From assembly GCA_026018925.1 (NCBI GenBank), contig JAKSZU010000016.1:52410496-52474495 (forward strand): 64,000 bases of DNA, in the 5' to 3' direction. This DNA comes from Tupaia tana (Eukaryota > Chordata > Mammalia > Scandentia > Tupaiidae). Below are positions 20,336-29,739 of the stretch, piece by piece (within the stretch, counting starts at the first letter, position 1; every line of letters starts with the position of its first letter). Position numbers and translations under genes: made by a program. The notes under the pieces are model-generated. The model was not told the origin of the DNA and ran no database searches. It saw only the letters and a list, made by a program, of their open reading frames with translations.

Positions 20336-20588
20336 TTGAGAGGGTTTTTTTTCTTGCTATAGGGCACGTACACTCACCAGAAAGACAGAGACAGACAGAC
20401 AGAAAGCGAGAAATCACCCCCGGGGGGATAGCCATGCCCCAACCCATTCTCCTCCATTCTCCTCTTGGGATCTTGGGCATGCATACACATGCGCCAAGCA
20501 TGAGTTTAAGCCACCAGGTCTGGACTCTAAAGGCAGTCGACTACATGGAAGTCCAGCAATGTAGCCATTATGCCACCTGCTGGTCCCA
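20336..20588 (-). mobile_element. Family A SINE
   Basis: TTGCTATAGGGCACGTACAC, CCCCCGGGGGGATAGCC and CATTATGCCACCTGCTGGTCCC. Confidence 0.9.
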
Positions 20589-21033
20589 GAACTAAGTTCT
20601 TTCTATCTGGAAATGTTCCATGAATTTAACAAACAGATGTTCTGGATTTGCCAGAGTCCTGATTTCAGTCTATCTCTTGAGTACATATAGATATTCAGAT
20701 ACTACCTTATGCAGATTCTGATTTTCAAGGTGTAAGGGAGATCAGTTTGAAGCCAATTGCCAGTCCTAAAATTTCAGACTTATCAGAGGGTATCTGTGGT
20801 CATTTACAAACTCCTACTACCCAGGAGTGTTCACCTGACTTACTCATGTTGACTGCAGTCAATGCTGCTACTTACAGGGGCTGAAGTACATCCCTGGGGT
20901 TTGTTTCATTTAAAATCTCATTATTTTTTTAAGTGCTAAATGTGAAGAATTTTGGAAGGTAAAGACAGCTTCCAAGTTTTCAACACCACAACACAACTGA
21001 AAGCTACTATTCCATCCTCTGAAATACAGATCC
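20589..21033. other. No recognised feature
   Basis: About 445 bp of mixed sequence; no repeat or coding signature that I can name. Confidence 0.5.
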
Positions 21034-21234
21034 TTTTTTTAAAAGAATTATTTAATATTATTTATCATTTTTTAAAAATTTGCTACAGGGTATGCACGCT
21101 AACCAGAAAGAGACAGAGAGAGACAGAGAGAGAGAAAGAAAGTGAGAAAGTAAGCCACTAGATATAGAACTTGGAATTGTGGTCAGCCAGGTAGGGAGTC
21201 TAACACCTTAACCACCATGCCACCTACTGGCCCC
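21034..21234 (-). mobile_element. Mosaic B/A SINE
   Basis: Tail complement AAAAGAATTATTTAATATTA (B type) with end TTTGCTACAGGGTATGCACG (A type), core GTGAGAAAGTAAGCCAC, head complement CATGCCACCTACTGGCCCC. Confidence 0.82.
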
Positions 21235-21276
21235 AATGTAGACACTTTTTATAAACTCCTTTTAAAATGACTAAGC

Positions 21277-21534
21277 TGGGACCAGCAGTTAGCGTAATGG
21301 CTATGTTGCTGAACTCCCACAAGTCCCGGACCCGGTGGCTTAACCCACGCAGGACGCGTGTACGTGCGAGCCCAAGATCCTGAGAGGAGAGTGGAGAAGA
21401 AGGGATTGTGGTGTGGCCATCCTCCCCTGGGGGGGGGGGGGGGGGGTGATTTCTCACTTTCTGTCTCTCTGTCTCTGTCTTTCTGGTGAGCACACATGCC
21501 CTATAGCAAAAACCTCTTAAAAAAAAAAAAAAAA
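21277..21534 (+). mobile_element. Family A SINE with expanded poly(G) core
   Basis: GGGACCAGCAGTTAGCGTAA, CCCAAGATCCTGAGAGGAG, then CCCCT followed by about 18 G (21,429-21,446), and end ATGCCCTATAGCAAAAACC. The head has lost some bases before the B box. Confidence 0.9.
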
Positions 21535-21629
21535 GACTAAGCTATGCTGCTCAGTGAAACTGTTCCCCACAACAGAGGGTATGAAAGTTATGAACAGTAG
21601 CTCAAGAACCATTTTCCCATTTCTCAGAC

Positions 21630-21840
21630 TGGACAGTGGCACCATGTAACACTGTTCAAGGCTGACCCCATGGGAAGGCTCAGGGTTTGTGTCTGGAGAT
21701 CTTCCCTAAGTACTCTGGTATGCACAGGATCCAGGGCTGTGTGAAGCTGGGACTGGATCAAGGAGTGACCCAGGGTGGGTGTGGGAGTTATCTGTATCTG
21801 TCTCTCTCACTCAGGAAAGAAAAAAATAAACTTAAAAAAA
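21630..21840 (+). mobile_element. Family C SINE
   Basis: CTGGACAGTGGCACCATGTAAC, GACCCCATGGGAAGGCTCAG, TCCCTAAGTACTCTGG, then CTCTCTCACTCAGGAAAGAA. Confidence 0.75.
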
Positions 21841-22530
21841 GAACTGGTTCTTCAAAAGGAAAGGAAGAACTCCTTAGTTCACACACACAAAAGCACAAAG
21901 TGGACCTCTCTGGATTCACCGGTTTACTTATCAGGACTTTTGGACCCTTTTCTTGACCCAGCCAGGCCCACAACACTCAACTGGTATAGGCAAAACTTTT
22001 GAGTGGTTAATGAATCAAGGCCTTCGCCACCAACAGGGCCTGAGGAATTGCAGCACTGTATAGTGAGAACACTGGATCCCGCAGGATTAGATAACCACTC
22101 TGCCAACAAGGAAGGTTATAGTTCGCTCTCCAAAACCACTAACTTGATCCTCAGAATCTCAACCCTCTAAGGGGTAACAGATAGTTGGACAACCACCTGT
22201 GCTACTGAAGAACAGAGGCTGGAAGTTAAGGAATTCTGCCCAAGTGCCAACACGCAGTCACAGGACCACCCACCAGCCTAGTCTCTCTCCATGCTAGCAT
22301 TATTTCGACCTTGGCCCAGCTCAGAGCCAAGGCTACAGCTTTTAGGGATCTAAGATAGAAGGCAGCCGTCACTGAAAGGGTCCCAAACTCCTCACCAGCT
22401 TATACAATGGTGCCCGGCAGAGAGAAATGAAAAGCAGAAAGTCGAGGTCAAGTTCCCTGATGCCCACCCCACCCCCTGCCACTCAAGAAGACCTCGACTT
22501 CTTACCCAATGGCTCAGGAGCTAAATGTAT
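21841..22530. other. Single-copy-looking flank of the CpG island
   Basis: No repeat recognised. GC content rises towards the right. It could hold transcribed sequence of a neighbouring gene, but I see no supported exon. Confidence 0.45.
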
Positions 22531-22539
22531 CACGGCGGT

Positions 22540-23600
22540 CCAACAAAGCCTGATAAAGGTTTGTCGCAGCGGGTCGCGCTGCCCCTTGAGACACACGGCA
22601 GGTGAGTCTCAGGAGAAGCCAGACTGGCGGCCTCTCCAGAGCCCTCCACTGGGCCCACCTGATGCTGCAGGGTCAGATTCCGGTCCCATTCGCGCTCGCC
22701 GAGAGACTCTTACCCGAGTTACCCCCATAATTCGCTGTCTCCCGCTGCCCATTGTACGGATGGGGAAACTGAGACTGCGGAGTGAAAGTGGCTCAGACCG
22801 AGGGCGACGGCGCAGTGACTGGACCCCCAGTTCTCATATGCCAAGATACGATCCTCGGCTGAAGGGCTTGCCAGGCGCTTTGGGGACAGGTTGTGGAAAC
22901 GACGACCCTCAAACGCCGCGAGAGGTCCGCTGGAGGGGAAAGGCCACTCTAAGGGCCGGAGCGGGAGCCGCGCCTTTAGCGCAAGCGTCAGGCTAGACCC
23001 GCAGCGATCCGGCCGGAGATCCCTCACCCTCCCCGGGTGGTCGCGGCGGGCAGGAGCGTCTGGCACCCCAGACCTTTGGGGCTCCGACCTTGCCCACCCA
23101 GAGCCCACGGCTTCCTGTACTCACCCCGGGCGGCCCGACAGCTCTCTGGGGCACCTGGGCAGGACGCAGGCCCGCACCACTGTGGCGCTACCACAGCCGG
23201 CGCCGGCCGCGGGGGAGGGGGCGTGGCCACGAGACCGCCGCTCCGCCCACCGGGCCGCGCGCGTGCTCCCGAGGCAAGGCTTGCTTCCCTCCCTTCCCCC
23301 TGCGAGTGCGAGCTCTTGGTTCGGCCCGGCCAGGCCACGCCCCCTCGCCTCTCCAGGACTGCCTGCCTCACAGCCCGGTCAGTTGTACACGGGTAAGGGG
23401 TTTGTGGCGGCGACTCTCTTGCGCTTTCCCTCCTGTTTCTCCCGACTGGTACCGCCCCTCTCTGGGGTCCCCGAGGGCTGTGGCTGTTTACTGGCTCGTC
23501 TGGCCTCCTGCTGCCGGGCGTCGCATATATGTGATCACTGCATTTTTTTCGCGTTTCTTCACCGGAAAATGGCGAAGCTGCAGGCACAGATGTTCCGGGG
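22540..23600. promoter_or_regulatory. CpG island, possible divergent promoter
   Basis: The only CpG-dense block in the window (densest about 22,880-23,480), unlike the CpG-poor DNA around it. It contains GC boxes on opposite strands (GGGGGCGTGG around 23,216-23,226; CCACGCCCCC around 23,335-23,344). At 23,561-23,573, ACCGGAAAATGGCG combines ETS-like (CCGGAA) and YY1-like (AAAATGGCG) motifs. Splice-donor matches point away from the centre on both strands: plus CACGG/GTAAGG (intron from 23,393), minus CCCGGG/GTGAGT (intron from 23,124 leftwards), and another plus match GGCAG/GTGAGTC (intron from 22,602). Known biology: such islands usually hold housekeeping promoters, many bidirectional. The genes themselves are not identified. 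Long open frames here (up to 272 codons) arise from high GC and occur on both strands at once. Confidence 0.7.
22735..22850 (-). mobile_element. MIR relic in the CpG island
   Basis: GCCCATTGTACGGATGGGGA and AACTGAGACTGCGG match the reverse complement of the MIR 3' half (upstream of its AATAAT region). Older than eutherian orders; the rest is diverged. Confidence 0.55.
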
Positions 23601-23734
23601 TCCCTCCGGCCTGATCGCGTGTGGCTCTGTGTTGAATGCTGGCCTGCTTGGGGTGGAGAAGCGAGCGCACGGGGCCCGGACTGGACGGAAGAGAGCACCT
23701 GGGATTTGAAGCCTCGGCTGCCTTGGTCGGGGCT

Positions 23735-23865
23735 GAGTTCACCTCTCTGCCTGAGGCTTTGATTCCTAGTTAGTGTCGTGGGGATTAAGTGAAATAAACT
23801 CGTAAGGAATTTACTGCAGTGCAATAGAAAGTGCCCTAGAAATGTAAGCCACTGCCGCCATCACT
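23735..23865 (+). mobile_element. MIR relic
   Basis: TTCACCTCTCTGCCTGAGGC, TTAGTGTCGTGGGGATTAAG and AGAAAGTGCC follow the MIR order (splice-like CCTCAGTTT region, GGATTAAATGAG, AGTGCCTGG). Confidence 0.5.
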
Positions 23866-23950
23866 ACTGCTTGCACAAGCTCTGCTGCAAATTCAACAGT
23901 GGGCAGCTCACTTCCCTCAAAGCTCATTCTCCACCTTTAAAAACGGGACC

Positions 23951-24133
23951 GGGGACCAGCAGATGGTGTAATGGTTACGTCCCAGACCCAGAGACCTGAA
24001 ACCTGGCGGGTGTGTATGCCTGCGTTCCCAAGATCTCGAGGAGAATTTCTCATTCTCTGTCTCTGGCGACGCAGGCGCCCTATAGCAAAGAAAAAAAAAA
24101 AAAAAAAAAAAAAAAAGCTAAAGAAAAAAAAGG
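23951..24133 (+). mobile_element. Shortened family A SINE
   Basis: GGGGACCAGCAGATGGTGTA, deletion in the head, GGCGACGCAGGCGCCCTATA and an A-rich tail. Confidence 0.82.
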
Positions 24134-24320
24134 GGGACCATCAGGTGACGTGGTGGTTGAAGCGCTGGATACTCCCACATGGCTGACCATGGTTCCAGTC
24201 CTGGACGTGGTTGCTTACTTTCTCACTTTCTCTCTCTCTCTCTCTTTGTGTGTGTGTGTGTGGTCAAATTAAAATAAATGAATGAATAAATAAAATTAAA
24301 TAAATAATTCTTAAAAAGAG
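24134..24320 (+). mobile_element. Family B SINE with (GT)n
   Basis: GGGACCATCAGGTGACGTGG, CTTACTTTCTCACTTTCTC, (GT)8, GGTCAAATTAAAATAAATG. Sits in the A-rich tail region of the preceding A copy. Confidence 0.87.
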
Positions 24321-24590
24321 TATATTCTTTAAAAAAAAAAAAAAAGTGGAGTTTACCAACAACCAAATAATGTGAGACCAGTAAAGTCCTATATAAAGAG
24401 GACTTTTGTTATTACCATATTCCCAGTTAGGCTTTCTTTCTAATAGCCAATCCTTCCAAGAGGTGAAGGCGATGACCTTTAAGACACAGCAGGTCCAACT
24501 AGGACTGAATGTGTAACTCCTAGACTGGGCTCTTAAGAAACTTTATTAGAAATTAATGACTCAGATATCTAACAATTTCTCTGACTCACT

Positions 24591-24672
24591 TTTTTTTTTT
24601 GAGAGATTTTTGCCTTAGGGCACATGCCAGAGACAGACAGAGAGACAGAGATAGTGAGGGAGAAAGAACAGA
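24591..24672 (-). mobile_element. Truncated family A SINE (3' end)
   Basis: GAGAGATTTTTGCCTTAGGG and GAGACAGACAGAGAGACAG, then the copy stops. Confidence 0.7.
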
Positions 24673-24702
24673 GTCCTTTCTTTCTAAGTAATAATAACAT
24701 AA

Positions 24703-24942
24703 CTGGGGCTGGCAGGTGGCATAGTGGTTAAGGGCGCTGGACTCCCACATGGCTGACCTTGGTTGGAGTCCTGAACCTGGCAGCTTGCTTTCTCACTTTC
24801 TTTCTCTCTCTGTCTCTCTCTGGTCAACTTCAAAAAAAATAATAATAATAATAATAACAATTAATAAAATTAAATTTTAAAAAGTTTAAAAATAATAATG
24901 ACAATGATAGATAAAGTCAAAATAATTCTAAAAAAAACCCCA
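24703..24942 (+). mobile_element. Family B SINE with long AT-rich tail
   Basis: GGGGCTGGCAGGTGGCATAG, TCTGGTCAACTTCAAAAAAA, then (AAT)n and a complex A/T tail. Confidence 0.88.
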
Positions 24943-24944
24943 TA

Positions 24945-26082
24945 ATAGCATTACTGCAGAAACAGTGAGGAAATATCAGAAAACAGGCATCTTACTTCTT
25001 TTGCTTTTTCCTATTGAACTGATACTGGCCCCTGAGAAGTAAAATGAAGTTTTCTTTATTTAGTCTTTTATCAGATAAAAAGGAAACAGGTCCTAGAGTC
25101 TTCGGTAATTTAAACACTAAGATGAGCTCATGTTCTCTTTTCCTCCTGCCTAATCGATACTTTCTACCCACTGTGATTATGGTCCCTTGGTGACACATCC
25201 TGAGAGCCTTAACTGTTCACCTTTTGCAAGACAGTCATGAGTAAGCGTGTAGTTAAAGACTGCAGCTATCTGGGTGTCCTAGAAGTGCTTTGTTTTGAGT
25301 TCTTCGTTTGGGAATAGACCTGATGGATGATTAACATCTGTCTGGACACTCCTTGAGACAGCCTGGCACCAAGATAACAGTACTATGTGTCAAAGATGGC
25401 ATCATAGAGATTTTTCTGGGCAGCACTTGTACCTGCCCCCAGACCGTCACATCGTCACATTCCTGACCTCAGTTTAAAAGTCCTGTTTGCCCTTCAGTCT
25501 TGGAGACAGCACTTTAAAAGTCCTGGACACTTCCACTCTCCTGGTTGGTCTCTGCATTTCTCTATGCAAACTCTCGTTGCCTCAGAAATTGCTCTACTGT
25601 GCAATGAGTAGGTCAGGCCCTGCCTGTGCTTTTGTCTGGTAACAGAACCACAGATTGAGGACTTTGGGTTGTATCTCCAGGACCTCCTCTTCTTATCTTT
25701 GCTTCTGTCCCTACCCTAGTCCAGGGCCATCTCAGTTCACCTTTTACCTGGATGATCTCAGCAGCTTTCTGGGTGTGCCACCTCCAGTTTCTCTTACACC
25801 CCGCTGTCCAGGGAAGCTTCTTTTCCTTATTAATTGCCCTGCTCACTGCTCTACCTTCCTGTCCCTGCTCCCAGTCCCCTCGAAAAAACATACTCTAACT
25901 AGCCAGCTGGCCGGGGGGAGAAGTCGATTGAATGCACACCTTACTCTAATATAAATTCTAAACCCAAAAAAGTCCTTGGGAGAATGAGTCAAGAGTCTCC
26001 AGAAGCCCTAAGTGAAAAGACTGAGAAATCTTGCCTACATAGAAGTCAAAATATGCATGCCAAAGACCTATAAGTACATGAT
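24945..26082. other. About 1.1 kb without recognised gene or repeat
   Basis: Contains two nearby TTTAAAAGTCCTG copies (25,472 and 25,513) and CT-rich text. Possible frames at 25,613-25,954 are open on both strands. I could not assign an LTR, exon or family. Confidence 0.45.
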
Positions 26083-26190
26083 AGTCCTGGACCTGGCAGC
26101 TTGCTTTCTCGCTTTCTATCTTCCTCTGTCCCTCTCTGTTCAAATTTAAATTAAAAAATGAATAAAGTTAAATGAAATAGTTATTTTTAA
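26083..26190 (+). mobile_element. 5'-truncated family B SINE
   Basis: Begins AGTCCTGGACCTGGCAGCTT and ends AATAGTTATTTTTAAA. The head with the polymerase III boxes is missing. Confidence 0.82.
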
Positions 26191-26208
26191 AAAAATATCC
26201 CAACAACT

Positions 26209-26510
26209 GGGACCAGCAGTTAGCGTAATGGCTATGTCGCTGGACTCCCACGTAGTCGACCGTGGTTCGAGTCCCGGACCCGGCGGCTTAAACTCACGCC
26301 GGGCGCGTGTGCGTGCGTGCCCAAGATCCCGAGAGGAGAATGGAGGAGAAGGGATTGCGGCGTGGCCATCCCCCCTGGGGGGTGATTTCCTGCTTTCTAT
26401 CTCTCTGTCTCTCTCTGTCTGTCTGGCGAGCGCACGCGCCCTATAGCAAAAACCTCTCCAAAAATAAAAAAATAAATAAAAAAAATAAAATAAAATAAAA
26501 TAAAAAATAA
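26209..26510 (+). mobile_element. Youngest-looking family A SINE, exact TSD
   Basis: Near-consensus copy with nearly all CpG sites intact (GCGGCTTAAACTCACGCC, GCGCGTGTGCGTGCGTGC, GCGAGCGCACGCGCCCTATA). It has an exact B box GGTTCGAGTCC, a balanced CCCCCCTGGGGGG core and an A/T-rich tail. It is bounded by an exact 18-bp duplication AAAAATATCCCAACAACT (26,191-26,208 and 26,511-26,528). It is the best template here for the family consensus and the best candidate for a recently active or polymorphic insertion. Confidence 0.95.
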
Positions 26511-26799
26511 AAAAATATCCCAACAACTTTGTCAATGGCCAAAGAACCAACTCTTAGTGACTCCCAGTACCGAACGAGTAGTCACTATAAACTTGATTTT
26601 TTGTAAATCAAAACAATCCATTTAGGGTTACAGACAAGAGTTTCCTGCCAAATTCCCTACATTTCTGCTTATCTTCATTGCCCAGAAAGGGTAACTTCTT
26701 ACTCTGATTAGCATTTTTCTGATCATTGTATTTCACGCTGATAAATACATTTTTTATGGCTTTGTCCTCTTGAGTCCTGCTATGATGACTTAGTTTTAT

Positions 26800-26965
26800 T
26801 ATTTTTTTGCCATAGGGTCTGTGCACCCACAGGGGGTGGGGGGCATTCCAGGGAGGATGGTCTTCTAGAATTCCTTCCCTTCCATTCTCTTCTCAGGATT
26901 TTGGGCATGCACACATGTGTACCTGGCATGTTTCTCAAGGGAAATCCCGCACCTACTGCCTGGAC
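26800..26965 (-). mobile_element. Partial family A SINE
   Basis: TTTTTTGCCATAGGGTCTGT, then GATGGTCTTCTAGAATTCC and GGATTTTGGGCATGCACAC. The head end is lost. Confidence 0.72.
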
Positions 26966-26971
26966 TTAGTC

Positions 26972-27208
26972 TTTTTTTATTTTTTTTGCCATAAGGCAAG
27001 TGCACTTGTCAGAGAGAGACAGAGAGAGGAAAAGTGAGAAATCATTTCCCAAGGGGGATGGCTATGCCATAATCCCTTCTCCTCCTTTCTTCTGGGCATG
27101 TACACACAGGCATCCAGCTTGATTTTCAAGCTGCCAGGTCCAGGGTGCAAACCACAACCACCATGTGGGAGCTCAGTGCCTTCACCACCATGCCACCTCC
27201 TGGCCCCC
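26972..27208 (-). mobile_element. Family A SINE
   Basis: TTTTTTGCCATAAGGCAAGT, CCCAAGGGGGATGGCTATG and CACCATGCCACCTCCTGGCCCC. Confidence 0.85.
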
Positions 27209-27704
27209 TGATTTAGGTCATTTTAAACTACAGCCCATTCCCCCCCACACTTTTCCAACATATTTATATACCTAATATAGTTCCCCTGTCAGTCACCTTT
27301 ATACTTAAAGTAGCAGGTTTGGACCTTTGTTTTTTGATCCATAAACTCTGCCTCGGCCTCCCAACATCAGCTGTCTTGACCTCTCTGTTTTCATTTTTGA
27401 GCTTGAGAACATTTACATTCTAAAAAAAATTTCTGTGCTTTGTCTGACACTTGGGCCTAAAAGTTAAGTCGACAAGCAATATTGACATTGTTCCGACACT
27501 GCTTATTCTATGTCAAATACATGCAGACATTTTGAATATCCAAACAACCTTAGTGTATATACCATGACATGGTATATACAGCAGAGCCAACCATCCCTAT
27601 GATTACAGGCTCTTCCTGGGCAGCTTTCTTCTTCCTGGGGGATATCTTTTTTTCCCCTGGAACTACATAGAAAGAATGAACCTTCAATTTCTCCATAAAT
27701 TTGG
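27209..27704. other. No recognised feature
   Basis: About 500 bp of mixed DNA. A TGGTATATAC / GTATATACCA near-palindrome sits near 27,556-27,580. No coding or repeat call. Confidence 0.45.
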
Positions 27705-27968
27705 GGCGGGGCTAGAAGTTGGCACAGTGGTTAAGGTGCTAGACTCCCACATAACTGACCATGGTTCAAGTCCCAGACCTAGCAGCTTCAGACTCATGCC
27801 AGGCATATGTGTACCCAAAATCCTGAAAGGAGAATGGAGAAGGGATTACAGTGTGGCCATCCCCGTGGGGGTGATTTCTCATTCTCTCTCTCTCTCATCT
27901 CTCTCTGGCGAGTGCACATGCTCTTTAACAAAAATGTCTCTCTAAAATAAATAAATAAGTAAATAAAT
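27705..27968 (+). mobile_element. Family A SINE
   Basis: GGGGCTAGAAGTTGGCACAG, ACCCAAAATCCTGAAAGGAG, CTCTGGCGAGTGCACATGCT, (AAAT)n tail. Confidence 0.86.
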
Positions 27969-28392
27969 CAGGTGCTATTAAGCTTTTCCCAGAATACCTT
28001 ACCTAGGACTCTCTGACAAACCTCAGCACCCTACCCAAGTTGGCTTGTGTCCAGGACAGAGGCTGAATTCATATCTGTGTTTCAGTTCTTGCAACAGGTA
28101 CTCAAAGTTTGTGGAACGAGTGGATCTCCTGAGCCTGGAATGCATGACCATTTAAAATCTGTCCCTGAACTCTTTGCAGTTTGATTTTCGTAACTTTCTT
28201 CCAAAACTCTACACTCCAGTGAAGCTGGAATAAGTGCTGAGTATTTGTATTCCTCTGAGCCATCTGGAATGTTATTCTTTCCTATGTTTACGTGTCTAGA
28301 TCTACCAGTGCTCCCACCTCTGGAAAGTCACTCTGGTTCCTTCTACTAGAAATGGTGGCTCTCAATGTACCGTCCAGTCCTCTAAGGCCCAG
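27969..28392. other. No recognised feature
   Basis: About 420 bp of non-repetitive-looking DNA; nothing supported. Confidence 0.45.
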
Positions 28393-28408
28393 AGTATTTC
28401 CTACTTTA

Positions 28409-28542
28409 GGGTTTAAAATTATTTTTTTAAATTTATTTGTCTATTTATTTGTTGCGATTTTCAAGTCACCAGGTCTGGGTCTCAAACCATGGTCCACCAT
28501 GTGGGAATTCAGTATTCCAACCACCACAGATCTGCTGGCCCA
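28409..28542 (-). mobile_element. Family B SINE, shortened, exact 16-bp TSD
   Basis: Tail complement, CAAGTCACCAGGTCTGGGTC, CACAGATCTGCTGGCC. The duplication AGTATTTCCTACTTTA is exact at 28,393-28,408 and 28,543-28,558. Confidence 0.9.
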
Positions 28543-28729
28543 AGTATTTCCTACTTTATATAGTGTCTTCAGGGCATTGTTCTCCCCATTGGTCTGGAGA
28601 CTCTGTGTCTGCCACCCCACTGCAAGTCCTGCCAAATGCAGGTAGTAGGAGGCATTTGCTGGGTGGAGCCACAAAGGAGTCAGGAAAGATAGGCTAGAGT
28701 AAAGGAGCTAAGGGAAAAATCTCAGGGTT

Positions 28730-28922
28730 ATGAGGCAAGATGGTGGTTCAGTGTTAACAAAATTGAATCCACATGGGAAGGTCTTAGGTTCATATCCTAA
28801 GGCCTCCCTATACATGTGTTCCATGATCTGGGCTAGCTGAAGCTGGAGTAGACTGTGGTATGGAGAAGGTCTGTCTCTCTGTCTCTCTCCCCCATGGTAG
28901 AAATAAATAAATTTTTAAAAAG
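28730..28922 (+). mobile_element. Family C SINE
   Basis: GATGGTGGTTCAGTGTTAAC, AATCCACATGGGAAGGTCTT, GTTCATATCCTAAGGCCTCC, CCATGATCTGGGCTAGCTGA, GGTAGAAATAAATAAAT. Confidence 0.8.
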
Positions 28923-29167
28923 AGGGCCAACAGATGGCATAATGGTTACGTCACTGGACTCCTTCCCATGTAGTCAACTGTGGTTCAAGCTCTGGACCTG
29001 GCAGCTTAAACTCATGCTGGGTGCATGTGTGTAAGTGCCCAAAATCCCAAGAGGAGAATGAAGGAAGAGGGATTGTGGCGTGGCCATCTCCCACGGAGAG
29101 TGATTTCTCACTTTGTGTCTCTCTGTCTCTCTGGTGAGTGCATGCATCCTATAGCAATTTCTCTCTT
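28923..29167 (+). mobile_element. Family A SINE
   Basis: GGGCCAACAGATGGCATAAT, CCCAAAATCCCAAGAGGAG, TGCATCCTATAGCAATTTC. It abuts the C copy on its left and a B copy on its right. Confidence 0.87.
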
Positions 29168-29168
29168 A

Positions 29169-29348
29169 TGGGGTCAGCAGGTGGCATGGTGGCTAAGGGC
29201 ATTGGACTCCCACATGGCCAACCACAGTTCGAGTCCTGGATCTGGTGGCTTGCTTTCTCACTTTCTATCTCTCTCGCTCTCTCTCATTCTGTACCTCTCT
29301 GGTCAAATTAAAATAATTAAATTAAATTAAATAATTATAAAAAATAAA
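29169..29348 (+). mobile_element. Family B SINE
   Basis: GGGGTCAGCAGGTGGCATGG, B box AGTTCGAGTCC, CTCTGGTCAAATTAAAATAA. Confidence 0.88.
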
Positions 29349-29378
29349 ATGGTCTTCTTATTAAAAAAATTCTCTCTT

Positions 29379-29638
29379 GGGACCAGCAGTTAGCATAATG
29401 GCTATGTTGCTGGACTCCCACATAGTCGACCACGGTTCACATCCTGGACCCGGTGGCTTAAAACTCATGCCAGGCGCATGTGTGTGCATGCCCAAGATCC
29501 CGAGAGGAGAATGGAGGAGAAGGGATTGCGGCATGGCCATCTCCCCTGGGGGGTGATTTCTCGCTTTCTGTCTCTCTCTCTCTCTCTGTCTATCTGGAGA
29601 GTGCATGCGCCCTATGGCAAAAACCTCTCAAAAAAAAA
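29379..29638 (+). mobile_element. Family A SINE
   Basis: GGGACCAGCAGTTAGCATAA, CCCAAGATCCCGAGAGGAG, GCGCCCTATGGCAAAAACC. Duplication AATTCTCTCTT on both sides. Confidence 0.92.
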
Positions 29639-29672
29639 ATTCTCTCTTAAAAAAAGAGAAAGAGAAAGAAGA

Positions 29673-29739
29673 AGGACCAACAGTTGGCGTAATGGCTATG
29701 TCACTGTACTCTCATGTAGTCGACCGGTTCGAGTCCCAG
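29673..29739 (+). mobile_element. SINE head fragment fused to the satellite
   Basis: Family A head (GGACCAACAGTTGGCGTAAT, B box GGTTCGAGTCC) stops at about 29,739 and satellite text begins. This is either the 5' piece of a SINE cut by satellite amplification or a recombination boundary. Confidence 0.75.

Noticed and set aside
22427-23824. Long open frames (189, 272, 266, 174 codons) in the CpG island
   Set aside because: They overlap on both strands in high-GC DNA, have no recognisable domain, and are crossed by splice-donor matches. Composition explains them.
25455-25530. Possible LTR with repeated TTTAAAAGTCCTG
   Set aside because: Two short phrase copies alone do not identify an element; no ends or polyadenylation layout could be fixed.
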